Shown: positions 1 through 6,370, counted from the first letter of the stretch. The stretch: 13,273 bases of DNA from Prevotella sp. (GCA_031260865.1 JAISKQ010000237.1:1-13273), one strand, 5' to 3'. The notes: a model not told the origin generated them from the sequence alone. Program-made: numbers and translations.

Positions 1-14
1 ATAAAGTAATTAAC

Positions 15-48
15 ATATAAATTAATTTATATTCATTATAAATTAATT
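15..48. promoter_or_regulatory. AT-rich palindrome and direct repeats, possible operator
   Basis: Positions 15-32 form a perfect 18-base palindrome, ATATAAATTAATTTATAT. Its core ATAAATTAATT (17-27) recurs as an exact direct copy at 38-48, with starts 21 bases apart, which is about two helical turns. This arrangement lies upstream of the promoter at about 100-107 and would suit binding of a dimeric or tetrameric repressor. The stretch is very AT-rich, so chance palindromes are more likely here than elsewhere. No binding protein can be named, though the two helix-turn-helix genes downstream (965-1186, 1203-1472) are candidates. Confidence 0.35.
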
Positions 49-69
49 CAATTAGATTAAATCACGACG

Positions 70-107
70 ATTTTATGCATAAAATTAATTCTATTGAATT
101 ATCTTTG
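70..107 (+). promoter_or_regulatory. Bacteroidales-type promoter overlapped by a palindrome
   Basis: TATCTTTG at 100-107 matches the Bacteroidetes -7 element TAnnTTTG exactly. A -33 TTTG is not evident. In its place is a perfect 16-base palindrome, ATTTTATGCATAAAAT (70-85), which covers the expected -33 position. A second inverted repeat, AATTC/GAATT (87-91/96-100), runs into the -7 box. A promoter with a weak -33 box and a palindrome over it is a usual design for a regulated promoter. Transcription would start near 112-115 and run through a leader of about 240 bases into the gene at 353. Confidence 0.5.
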
Positions 108-111
108 CTCT

Positions 112-332
112 CGTAATCCACAAAAACCAAAAAACCAAGAACCGGTTACAAAAAGCAGAGCGCTGCCTTCTATAACATCTTTTGATTCGCAATCTCAAAG
201 ATACGTAATCGGTTTTAAAAACATATAAATATTTATAAAATCTATCCGCCTTCATAATAGATAGATAGTAAAAAAAATAAAACGCCCTGCGTTAGTCGTG
301 ATGAATGAAGGCATCCGCTAACGTGGGGTTTG
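112..332 (+). ncRNA. Structured leader RNA candidate
   Basis: The stretch between the promoter and the first gene has no credible ORF but shows nested pairing. AACCGGTTAC (140-149) pairs with GTAATCGGTT (205-214), ten pairs including one G-U, enclosing GCAG/CTGC (155-158/163-166). A second domain pairs CCCTGCGTTAG (285-295) with CTAACGTGGGG (318-328), eleven pairs including two G-U, with an inner GATG/CATC (300-303/312-315). It ends about 20 bases before the start codon at 353. It could be a cis-acting leader, an attenuator or an independent small RNA. No known riboswitch class was recognised. The pairing is seen directly; the function is inferred. Confidence 0.4.
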
Positions 333-352
333 TTATTAATTGAATAAAAATT

Positions 353-712
353 ATGAAAACTATAATACTAAATCAAATCAATACATATATTCCTAGTCTT
401 ACAAACGAAGACATAGCTACTATTATCTGTTTAATAATGAACGATATATCTGTATGCCATGAATTTGGATGCAGACTTATAGAGTTTATATGTAACAATG
501 GTATAAGAATATATATACATATTATGTTTGAAATTGGCAAAATTACACTTTTATCAATTTATGTATTTTATAAACTTAGGGAAGAATATATAGATATTGA
601 AGATTTAAAAAATACGCTAAGTAGTTCAATTGACTATTTAATCAATAAAATAAATTTAGAAATAGAGTACGAATATGAGCTTTCTAAAATCATCCTACCC
701 AAATTTTGGTAA
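353..712 (+). CDS. Hypothetical protein, first gene of the element
   Basis: This encodes a 119-residue protein that I do not recognise. It is rich in Ile, Asn, Glu and Tyr, and its codons are strongly AT-biased, more so than the genes after it. There is no signal peptide. The middle part (residues about 45-75, containing YIHIMFEIGKITLLSIYVFY) is hydrophobic but interrupted by charges, so it is more likely a buried core than a clear membrane helix. The C-terminal third is charged and probably helical. It is the first gene after the regulated promoter and structured leader, and is followed 22 bases later by the next gene. In phages this position often holds host-takeover or regulatory proteins, but nothing in the sequence proves such a role. 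The gene may be real but very divergent; the uniform open frame and the start codon just after an A-rich run support it. Confidence 0.6.
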   Translation: MKTIILNQINTYIPSLTNEDIATIICLIMNDISVCHEFGCRLIEFICNNGIRIYIHIMFEIGKITLLSIYVFYKLREEYIDIEDLKNTLSSSIDYLINKINLEIEYEYELSKIILPKFW

Positions 713-734
713 TTATAAAAAATAAATAAAAAAA

Positions 735-953
735 ATGAACGAAGCAATACAAAAAATCAAGGTTAAGAAAAAAATTGACATTCGGGGTACTATCGAGCTT
801 CTGAATGTAGGGGATCAATTCACCTTCAAGGTGACGCAAACGCTGACCTCAAATCAAGTAAGGGCTTGTATTTCCAGACTTAATTCAAGTAGAATTAATA
901 ACTATTCCACAAGGGAAAACGGACTTGAAATCACAGTCACCCGAAACAAATAA
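735..953 (+). CDS. Small hypothetical protein, possibly DNA-binding
   Basis: This is a 72-residue basic protein. An N-terminal Lys-rich segment (KIKVKKK) is followed by a segment that appears beta-rich and then by TSNQVRACISRLNSS (about residues 38-52), a Ser/Arg-rich helix. The last part, GLEITVTRNK, looks like a beta strand. The layout resembles the small Bacteroidetes phage/mobile-element proteins that have an 'xVRxxxSRL...V.R' pattern. I recall that pattern from such elements, but the function is not established. The start is preceded by an A-rich tract (aataaataaaaaaa) instead of a Shine-Dalgarno sequence. It sits between the first unknown gene and the HTH gene, 11 bases before the latter. 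DNA binding is inferred only from charge and context. Confidence 0.65.
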   Translation: MNEAIQKIKVKKKIDIRGTIELLNVGDQFTFKVTQTLTSNQVRACISRLNSSRINNYSTRENGLEITVTRNK

Positions 954-964
954 ACCTATCCGTT

Positions 965-1186
965 ATGAAACCTATTAAAAAACGCGAGTACCGTGCCCCC
1001 AAGGGCTGGCTCACCACGCCGCAGGTGTTGGAAACCTTAGGCATATCCCATTCCACGCTCTACCGGATATATCCCGACGTCTTCTCCGAATCGGAAACAA
1101 TCCTGTTTCACGAACGCAGGATATTCAAAAGCGAGCGCGTAAACGCCTACCTCGATGAACTGATAGAAGCCTGTTCTTCCAACTAA
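965..1186 (+). CDS. Helix-turn-helix protein, excisionase/MerR-like
   Basis: This 73-residue protein has a clear helix-turn-helix: TTPQVLETLGISHSTLYRI (residues about 17-35), with Gly at the turn and Ser-Thr-Leu-Tyr on the recognition helix. It fits the HTH_17/excisionase-like winged-helix group used by small phage repressors, Xis proteins and accessory factors. The segment after it (FHERRIFKSERVNAYLDEL) would give the wing and a last helix that ends in an acidic tail. The base composition is visibly richer in G and C than its neighbours, which suggests a different origin. It lies in a tandem with another probable HTH gene 17 bases downstream. It may control the palindromic promoter at the left end or serve as a recombination directionality factor; the sequence does not decide between these. 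Confidence 0.75.
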   Translation: MKPIKKREYRAPKGWLTTPQVLETLGISHSTLYRIYPDVFSESETILFHERRIFKSERVNAYLDELIEACSSN

Positions 1187-1202
1187 TCAAAAATACAACC
1201 TT

Positions 1203-1472
1203 ATGAATATGAAAAAGGAACGAACAAATACAGGAAGTACCAACTTTTCAAACGTTGATATAAACTTCATAAAAGACAACTATATGTCTTACGAAGAATG
1301 TTTGGATGCCCTTTACATGGCACGTCCCACGCTTCAACAACATATCAGAGAAGGAAAGAAATTCATCTCGCCTGGCGACACGCTCATACTTCCTAACAAG
1401 AAGCGCGTCTTCCTCAAAGACGCGGTACGCAGAGAAGTTATCAACCTATTACGAAATAACGGAGTAAAGTAA
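1203..1472 (+). CDS. Small helix-turn-helix-like DNA-binding protein
   Basis: This is an 89-residue protein. Residues about 28-50 (MSYEECLDALYMARPTLQQH) fit a helix-turn-helix of the same general design as the preceding gene: a first helix 'EECLDAL', a short turn 'YMAR' and a recognition helix 'TLQQHIREGK'. The later LPNKKRVFLKDAVRREVINLL resembles the wing plus terminal helix seen in excisionase-like proteins. The two tandem genes are thus probably distant paralogues. ATG at 1203 is taken as the start; a second ATG two codons on (1209) is equally possible. The start is preceded by acaacctt, a leader also present as caaacctt before the gene at 1492. Regulation of lysogeny or excision is likely but inferred. 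Confidence 0.65.
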   Translation: MNMKKERTNTGSTNFSNVDINFIKDNYMSYEECLDALYMARPTLQQHIREGKKFISPGDTLILPNKKRVFLKDAVRREVINLLRNNGVK

Positions 1473-1491
1473 ACACTTAATATCAAACCTT

Positions 1492-1692
1492 ATGAAAAAG
1501 AAACACCTGTTAAACCCGATTCAAGAGATCATATTGGCAATAGCGCTGCTTGTCGCCATAGTTCTTATCGTAAACCATTGCGCCCCCGACATCCGGCAGG
1601 ATGAGGTAATTAATGAAATGTTAGAGTACCACTCCGCCCCCGGTCAATTAGTAGTTGAGCGCGACGGCTATGTAAACATCATAAAACAATGA
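1492..1692 (+). CDS. Small single-span membrane protein
   Basis: This 66-residue protein starts with a basic segment (MKKKHLLNPIQE) followed by one strong hydrophobic segment (residues about 13-28, IILAIALLVAIVLIVN), then a polar tail of about 37 residues. This predicts an inner-membrane anchor with N-in orientation, or an uncleaved signal anchor. A Cys follows the hydrophobic stretch (NHCAP), but there is no convincing lipobox. The gene overlaps the next one by four bases (ATGA at 1689-1692), which indicates translational coupling. Two small membrane peptides in tandem in a phage early region could act in superinfection exclusion or lysis timing, but there is no family match to support either. 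The gene is preceded by the caaacctt leader noted upstream. Confidence 0.6.
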   Translation: MKKKHLLNPIQEIILAIALLVAIVLIVNHCAPDIRQDEVINEMLEYHSAPGQLVVERDGYVNIIKQ

Positions 1693-1820
1693 TAGCCATG
1701 ATAATCAAAATAACCTGCGTGTTCTTAGGCATTATAGCTTACACAGCATTCATAGGGATAATATTCTACTTCTGCTGCAAAGCGGCTAACGAAATAGACA
1801 AAGACGATGAGAACTTTTGA
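1689..1820 (+). CDS. Tiny membrane peptide, coupled to preceding gene
   Basis: This is a 43-residue reading frame whose ATG overlaps the stop of the preceding gene (ATGA). Almost its whole length is one hydrophobic helix (residues about 4-30, including VFLGIIAYTAFIGIIFYF), followed by Cys-Cys-Lys and a short acidic tail rich in Asp and Glu. It would be a single-span membrane peptide with the acidic end probably outside the bilayer. The tight overlap and the shared membrane character with the previous gene suggest that they work as a pair, for example in exclusion or membrane disturbance; this is inference. The frame ends at TGA 1818-1820. After it there is no good ORF until 1982. Confidence 0.5.
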   Translation: MIAMIIKITCVFLGIIAYTAFIGIIFYFCCKAANEIDKDDENF

Positions 1821-1853
1821 AGAAACATTCACTGTCTCAGAAAGAAAATAACG

Positions 1854-1961
1854 TGGTTCGACCAAATATAATCAGGCTCTGGAAAGCCTACATTCGAGGT
1901 GTTAGGTGGTATCCGGTAAACGAATAGAGGAGAGCGCGGGGTTCGAGTCCCCGACCGGAAC
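1854..1961 (+). ncRNA. tRNA-like element with canonical T-arm
   Basis: In the non-coding gap 1821-1981, CGGGG (1937-1941) and CCCCG (1949-1953) flank the loop TTCGAGT, a textbook tRNA T-arm (T54 T55 C56 R57 A58). It is followed at once by ACCGGAA, which would be the 3' acceptor strand. The matching TCCGGT lies at 1912-1917, only 19 bases before the T-arm, so no room remains for normal D and anticodon arms. Just before it, AGGTGGTA (1904-1911) resembles a D-loop. Further stems are AGGCT/AGCCT (1874-1878/1885-1889), ATTCG/CGAAT (1892-1896/1921-1925) and TGGT/ACCA (1854-1857/1861-1864). I could not fold a standard tRNA. It may be a degenerate tRNA, a tRNA mimic or a remnant of an attachment site. 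Confidence 0.4.
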
Positions 1962-1981
1962 AACATTAAAAATATTCAGTT

Positions 1982-2122
1982 ATGATTTTCGATACAGGAA
2001 CTAAAGGAATGGGTTACGCTCCGGATGATGAAGACATATTCGAGGAAGAAGATTATGACGAATCTGCCGAAGACAGAACAATGGAGAGATACTACGAAGA
2101 AAAGTATAAATCAGACAATTAA
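1982..2122 (+). CDS. Small acidic protein
   Basis: This 46-residue frame is very acidic: the centre (PDDEDIFEEEDYDESAEDR) is almost all Asp and Glu, and the end is a charged helix (MERYYEEKYKSDN). It begins 20 bases after the tRNA-like element and ends 8 bases before the putative annealing-protein gene, so it is probably the first member of the recombination operon. Strongly acidic phage peptides often act as DNA mimics or bind basic host proteins, but nothing here goes beyond composition. Its short length makes it less certain than its neighbours. Confidence 0.5.
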   Translation: MIFDTGTKGMGYAPDDEDIFEEEDYDESAEDRTMERYYEEKYKSDN

Positions 2123-2130
2123 AACACATA

Positions 2131-2988
2131 ATGATGGAAAATTCAAATTTAGACAACTACGAAGTTCTTTCGCTTGAAGCAGAAAGCGTACAAGTAATGC
2201 AAGTAGATGCTCTTGAACGAGCAAATATCGACTCGCAGGTAGCAACAGCTAAACGCTATCCCAGAGATATTAGACGCTGCATTGACAATAGTATTGTACT
2301 CGCGACAATGGATTTACCTACGGCACAGTCATGTAGCTATGCTTTACCCAGAGGTGGCAAGCCTATTACCGGTCCATCCGTACACCTTGCTAAGATTATA
2401 GTTTCCAACTGGGGTAATATGCGTACCGAAGCTAAGGTAGTGCAAATTACAGACAAAGAAGTTGTAAGCCGTGGGACTTGTTGGGACTTGGAAACTAATG
2501 TAGCTTCTGCTTTTGAGGTAAGAAGAAGTATTACCAACAAAGACGGTAAACGCTTCTCTGACGACATGGTTACGGTCACAGGTAACGCAGCCAATGCAAT
2601 AGCATACCGAAATGCTGTATTTTCGGTCGTACCCAAAGCTATCACAGAGCGAATCTACAATGCTTCACAGAAACTTATCACAGGCGACCTGTCCGATAGC
2701 GATAAGCTTTTGAAAAAACGTACATCCGTCCTCAATGAACTCAAAAACAATTATGCCATCACAGAGGAAGAAGTGATTAAATTCTGTGGTAAACAGACTG
2801 TAAATCAAATTAAGTCCGAAGAGATTGCTTTGCTTCTGGGTATAATTCAATCTCTAAAAGACGGAGATACAACGGTAGATGAATTGCGGACAAAAAATAC
2901 TCCTAAAAAATCAGGAGATGAAAAGAAAGCCGATCTAAAGAAAAAGCAAGAAGAAGGTTATCAACAACAAGACCTCGGATTGAAATGA
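2131..2988 (+). CDS. Putative phage recombination (ssDNA-annealing) protein
   Basis: This 285-residue protein resembles a phage family that I know from conserved blocks: a core ALPRGGKPITGPSVHLA (71-87) followed by WGNM (94-97), then GTCWDLETNVASAFEV, RRSITNKDG and SDDMVTVTGNAANAIAYRNAVF. Members usually stand next to a RecB-like nuclease, as here, and are annotated as recombination or hypothetical proteins; a RecT/Sak-type strand-annealing role is inferred. The C-terminal 35 residues are a Lys/Glu/Gln-rich disordered tail. The ATG at 2131 is followed by a second at 2134, so either may be used. It overlaps the nuclease-ATPase gene by four bases (ATGA at 2985-2988), which implies coupled synthesis of the two partners. 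Complete; no odd codon use. Confidence 0.65.
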   Translation: MMENSNLDNYEVLSLEAESVQVMQVDALERANIDSQVATAKRYPRDIRRCIDNSIVLATMDLPTAQSCSYALPRGGKPITGPSVHLAKIIVSNWGNMRTEAKVVQITDKEVVSRGTCWDLETNVASAFEVRRSITNKDGKRFSDDMVTVTGNAANAIAYRNAVFSVVPKAITERIYNASQKLITGDLSDSDKLLKKRTSVLNELKNNYAITEEEVIKFCGKQTVNQIKSEEIALLLGIIQSLKDGDTTVDELRTKNTPKKSGDEKKADLKKKQEEGYQQQDLGLK

Positions 2989-5066
2989 GCAGTATTTATC
3001 AAACATACAGCAAAGAACAGGTCGATGAACTTCTTTCAAATTTTCTTATCGACAGATGGTCTTATTCCAGAGTAAACACATTCGCTCGTAATGAGAAAGA
3101 GTTTGAAATGCGTTACCTGTACTATGAGTTGGGAAAATCATCTTCCACGACAATAGCAGGACAGGCTTATCACAAAGCTTTGGAATTATATTTCCGACAG
3201 TTACAGTATGGAGTGGTTTGCGACATAGTGGATATGCAACAGGAAGCGTTCAACCATATCAGCGAGATAAAAGCCAATGTATGGAAGCTATCTAAAACAC
3301 GACCTACCATTCAAGACTGTATAAACCATGCAACAGAAACAGCCAACAAAGGCATTAACAACTTCCTTGCGGAAATAGACACTTATATATCCGAAATAAA
3401 AGAAGTATTGGGCGTTGAGCTAAAACTACAATCATGGCTGACAATAAACGGTGTTGACATCCCTCTTCCTTGTAGCTTGGTTATCGATCTATCCATAATA
3501 ACGAATGAAGATAAAAGAGTCATTATTGACCACAAACTTAGGTCTTCTTTTACTGACGAAAAAGATATGAAGTTCGTAATGGGCAAACAAGCTATTACTT
3601 ATGCTAAAGGCTATGAGTCTATTTATGACGAAACGATTGACGAAGTTTGGATAATTGAGAACAAGACATCTAAAAACAAAGATGGTTCTCCGCAACTGGC
3701 GGTACATAAGTGCGTTATGGATGCCGATACCCGCCGTCTTTACGAAGCTATTTTGTATGAACCTCTTAGCCGAATGATACGTGCGGTCAATGATTCAGAT
3801 TATGTATATCTGATTAATGATAACGATAATCTTACCGACAAAGCGGAAATATACGAGTTCTGGGCAAAAACAATGATTGCCGAAGTAGAAGACTTCAATA
3901 TTCCGGAGAATAAAAAAGAACTTATCCAAAAGCGATTGAAAAAGATTCGTGATGCTTCTCTATCTACCATAACTCCAAAAGTGGTAAGAAATTTCAAGAA
4001 ATTCACAGAACAATTTATCCCTTACGATTTAACGAACAAAGACATGACTAACGAACAAAAGATAGAGCACGTATTACGCTCATTCGGTATTGTTGCCAAA
4101 GTACAACATACATTCGATGGATATTCAAGCTCTTCATACCTTCTCGAAATGAGTGCAGGAATATCTATATCCAACGTTAACAAATACAGATTAGATATCG
4201 CCAATGCGCTCAATGTTCCCAATGTGCGCATACAAAAAGACTTATTCGTATATGACGGCAAATCTTACCTTGCTATCGAGTCGGGAAAGAAAAGCAATGC
4301 TATTCTGGCGTGGGACAAAACAAAATTAGAAGGGTACAGAATACCTATCGGAATAGATAATTTCCAACGCTCTGTTATTTGGAATATGGATAATCATTCT
4401 ACACCGCACATGCTTATTTGTGGGGCTACCGGCTCCGGAAAATCGGTATCTATCAAATCTACTATCGAATATGTTCTTACGGCAGGCATACACGAAGTAT
4501 ATATTTTCGATCCCAAGTTTGAATTTACTTCTTACCGGTCCAATCCACGAGTATGGGTAGTCAATGATATAGAAAATATCGAGCGTGAGATGAAAAAACT
4601 TGTGGAAGAAATGGAAAGCCGTGTTAAAAAAAGCGTTTCGCACAAAACATTGATTGTTTTTGACGAGTTTGCCGATGCTGTTGCTAACTCTCGCAAAGGG
4701 AACGAGCTGAAGAAATATGAGATGGTAGAGATTGGTTGTTACCAAAATGGAAGACCAAAGATGAAACGTCAATGTGTTGGAGAAGATAAATCACTTGAAG
4801 AGAATCTAAGAATACTTCTTCAAAAAGGACGTTCATCCGGCTTCCGTATAATAGCAGCTACACAAAGGGCATCTACCAAAGTTATCACAGGAGACGCAAA
4901 AGTGAACTTCCCTGTGCAAGTATGCTTTCGGGTGCCAAAAGATATTGACTCGATTGTAGTTATTGACGAACCGGGAGCCGAAGCGCTTAACGGACGTGGA
5001 GATGGACTTATCAAATCCCCGGAATATATGGGAGTAGTGAGATTTCAGGCATTCTACAAAGAATAA
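2985..5066 (+). CDS. PD-(D/E)XK nuclease fused to FtsK-like ATPase
   Basis: This 693-residue two-domain protein carries a RecB/Cas4-type PD-(D/E)XK nuclease in its N-terminal third: WSYSRVNTF at 25-33, motif-I His63 in GQAYHKALE, Asp168 in VIDLS, Asp182-His-Lys184 as the D-x-K motif, and a QxxxY motif at Gln202-Tyr206. The C-terminal half is a FtsK/HerA-like P-loop ATPase. It has Walker A GATGSGKS (480-487), FDPKFEF shortly after, Walker B LIVFDEF (556-562) with Asp560-Glu561, and RIIAATQRAS as the sensor region. An unassigned middle part (about 290-450) links them. It probably digests or resects DNA while a ring-type motor translocates it, making strands for the annealing protein encoded just upstream. 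FtsK motors are typical of cell division and conjugation, so the fusion to a nuclease is unusual. Confidence 0.85.
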   Translation: MSSIYQTYSKEQVDELLSNFLIDRWSYSRVNTFARNEKEFEMRYLYYELGKSSSTTIAGQAYHKALELYFRQLQYGVVCDIVDMQQEAFNHISEIKANVWKLSKTRPTIQDCINHATETANKGINNFLAEIDTYISEIKEVLGVELKLQSWLTINGVDIPLPCSLVIDLSIITNEDKRVIIDHKLRSSFTDEKDMKFVMGKQAITYAKGYESIYDETIDEVWIIENKTSKNKDGSPQLAVHKCVMDADTRRLYEAILYEPLSRMIRAVNDSDYVYLINDNDNLTDKAEIYEFWAKTMIAEVEDFNIPENKKELIQKRLKKIRDASLSTITPKVVRNFKKFTEQFIPYDLTNKDMTNEQKIEHVLRSFGIVAKVQHTFDGYSSSSYLLEMSAGISISNVNKYRLDIANALNVPNVRIQKDLFVYDGKSYLAIESGKKSNAILAWDKTKLEGYRIPIGIDNFQRSVIWNMDNHSTPHMLICGATGSGKSVSIKSTIEYVLTAGIHEVYIFDPKFEFTSYRSNPRVWVVNDIENIEREMKKLVEEMESRVKKSVSHKTLIVFDEFADAVANSRKGNELKKYEMVEIGCYQNGRPKMKRQCVGEDKSLEENLRILLQKGRSSGFRIIAATQRASTKVITGDAKVNFPVQVCFRVPKDIDSIVVIDEPGAEALNGRGDGLIKSPEYMGVVRFQAFYKE

Positions 5067-5071
5067 CAGAT

Positions 5072-5248
5072 ATGAAAAACAAATCTGACAAAAACAAAGA
5101 GATATTCGGACTCAATAAAATACCCGATCATATTCTCAATAAAAAACTTCTTGTAGAACGTGGACAACGTGAATCATACATAGTGGAACTCGAAGAAGAA
5201 AACAAGAAACTAAAAACGGAACTTTCTAAGTACGAAAAAGTAAAATAA
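5072..5248 (+). CDS. Small coiled-coil protein
   Basis: This 58-residue protein begins five bases after the nuclease-ATPase stop. The N-terminal half is basic and polar (Lys/Asn-rich, ending in DHILNKKLLVERG). The C-terminal half (YIVELEEENKKLKTELSKYEK) has heptad spacing of Leu and Glu/Lys and should form a short parallel coiled coil, so the protein is likely a dimer. No family was recognised. Its position inside the recombination operon suggests an adaptor or regulator of the neighbouring enzymes, but this is context only. The next gene follows after 15 bases. Confidence 0.55.
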   Translation: MKNKSDKNKEIFGLNKIPDHILNKKLLVERGQRESYIVELEEENKKLKTELSKYEKVK

Positions 5249-5263
5249 TAACCGGCAAGCCCT

Positions 5264-5440
5264 ATGTATCAGATAACAAATAAAGACAAAAACGAATTGA
5301 TAAACCTGCTGAAACTACAAGCAGACAGTTTTCGGGTACTCGTGAAAGAAAGGAGACTTACGGGTAGAGAAAGCATAATTATGAGTAAAGCTCTGTATTT
5401 GGAACATAGATTAAGTAAACTAAAGAAGTGTGACAAATGA
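5264..5440 (+). CDS. Small basic hypothetical protein
   Basis: This 58-residue helical, basic protein (for example VLVKERRLTGRESIIMSKAL and HRLSKLKKCDK at the end) is not recognised as a family member. The TGA stop overlaps the ATG of the VRR-NUC gene in the arrangement ATGA (5437-5440), so the two are probably co-translated. This makes a partner role for the nuclease or binding to its DNA substrate reasonable, but not shown. There is no hydrophobic segment or Cys pair. Confidence 0.55.
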   Translation: MYQITNKDKNELINLLKLQADSFRVLVKERRLTGRESIIMSKALYLEHRLSKLKKCDK

Positions 5441-5892
5441 ATTGTAAATGCGGAAATAAACCCCTTCGAGGTAAAGATGTTTGTCTAGCTTGCTTTACTA
5501 AACAAGATTCAGATACACAACGAGCCAAACCGAAGCACATTGAAGATGCTATACAGGAAGCATTCTTCAATACCGCGAGAATGATATTTCCCAAACTCGG
5601 AAAACTTCTGTTTGCGGTTCCCAATGGTGGCAAAAGAGATAAACGAGAAGCAGAAAGGATGAAAAAGCAAGGAGTAGTACCGGGTGTATCGGATATTATC
5701 TGCTTGGTTCCTAACAAAGAATACAAATTCCTATGCTTGGAAACAAAAACAGAAACCAACGATCAATCGGATCATCAAATACAATTCCAGAAAGAAGTTG
5801 AAATAGTTGGCGGATTGTACATCGTGTTTCGCTCTGCTGCCGAAGGAATAGAATTACTAACTAAATATTTGAAAACCACTAAATATAAATAA
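5437..5892 (+). CDS. VRR-NUC domain nuclease with N-terminal zinc motif
   Basis: This 151-residue protein is a VRR-NUC (virus-type replication-repair nuclease) protein, a PD-(D/E)XK-fold endonuclease group found stand-alone in phages and fused in FAN1. The visible core is Glu36 in HIEDAIQ, then VPNGGKR (61-67), GVVPGVSDI with Asp86, and LCLETKT with Glu102-x-Lys104, followed by Gln residues around 114-118. The spacing of D86 and E-x-K104 fits the catalytic motif. Residues 3-19 add CxC...CxxC (Cys3, Cys5, Cys16, Cys19), a probable zinc knuckle. Such proteins are believed to cut branched or flap DNA during phage replication. Its ATG overlaps the previous stop. The length matches stand-alone phage members of the family. 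Confidence 0.88.
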   Translation: MNCKCGNKPLRGKDVCLACFTKQDSDTQRAKPKHIEDAIQEAFFNTARMIFPKLGKLLFAVPNGGKRDKREAERMKKQGVVPGVSDIICLVPNKEYKFLCLETKTETNDQSDHQIQFQKEVEIVGGLYIVFRSAAEGIELLTKYLKTTKYK

Positions 5893-5907
5893 CTAAAAAT
5901 TAATATT

Positions 5908-6360
5908 ATGCACAATTGGTTTTTATCAAAAGTTCAGTACGAAAAGATACTGGAGAACGGAATGCGGAAAAAGGTAACAGAACCGTATTTGATTGATGCT
6001 ATGTCTTGGACAGAAGCAGAAGCTAGAACGATTGAAGAAATTAAACCGTATGTATCCGGCGAATTTACTATCGCAGATATCAGTCGTTACCCTCTCTATG
6101 AATTATTCTTCAATGAAAAAGGTGATAGATTTTACAAAACTGTTATTGCCTTCATCACTTTGGACGAAAAAAGCGGTTTGGAGAAAAAGACGAAAGTAAA
6201 TATGCTTGCTCAGGCTTCCAACCTACAAAACGCAAAAGATGTCATAGTCAAAAGCATGGAAGGAATATTAATAGATTATGAAATAATCGAAGTCAAAGAA
6301 ACACCGATAATGGATGTATTCCTATTTTCTGACACCGAAGTCAGAACAATAACTCTTTAA
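5908..6360 (+). CDS. DUF4494 domain protein
   Basis: This 150-residue protein matches DUF4494, a family common in Bacteroidetes and their phages. The markers are the N-terminal WFLSKVQYEK, the block KVTEPYLIDAMSWTEAEA, PYVSGEF, ITLDEKSGLEKK, and the C-terminal ETPIMDVFLF. The function of the family is unknown; members are frequent in phage early and replication regions. The protein is soluble, mixed alpha/beta and has no Cys pairs. It follows the VRR-NUC gene after 15 bases. After its stop there is a 47-base gap that holds the hairpin at 6371-6392. Confidence 0.85.
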   Translation: MHNWFLSKVQYEKILENGMRKKVTEPYLIDAMSWTEAEARTIEEIKPYVSGEFTIADISRYPLYELFFNEKGDRFYKTVIAFITLDEKSGLEKKTKVNMLAQASNLQNAKDVIVKSMEGILIDYEIIEVKETPIMDVFLFSDTEVRTITL

Positions 6361-6370
6361 ACAGGATTTT

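Noticed and set aside
1807..1851. 14-residue frame after the membrane peptide
   Set aside because: Too short and overlaps the end of the 1689-1820 gene; no support.
1885..1961. Standard tRNA gene
   Set aside because: The T-arm is perfect, but no 7-base acceptor 5' strand or anticodon stem could be placed at normal distances.
2337..2645. Minus-strand ORF of 102 residues opposite the annealing-type protein
   Set aside because: It lies wholly within a well-supported gene with conserved blocks; composition is that of an antisense shadow.
4326..4772. Minus-strand ORF of 148 residues opposite the ATPase domain
   Set aside because: It covers the Walker A and B region of the fusion protein in antisense; no recognisable domain of its own.
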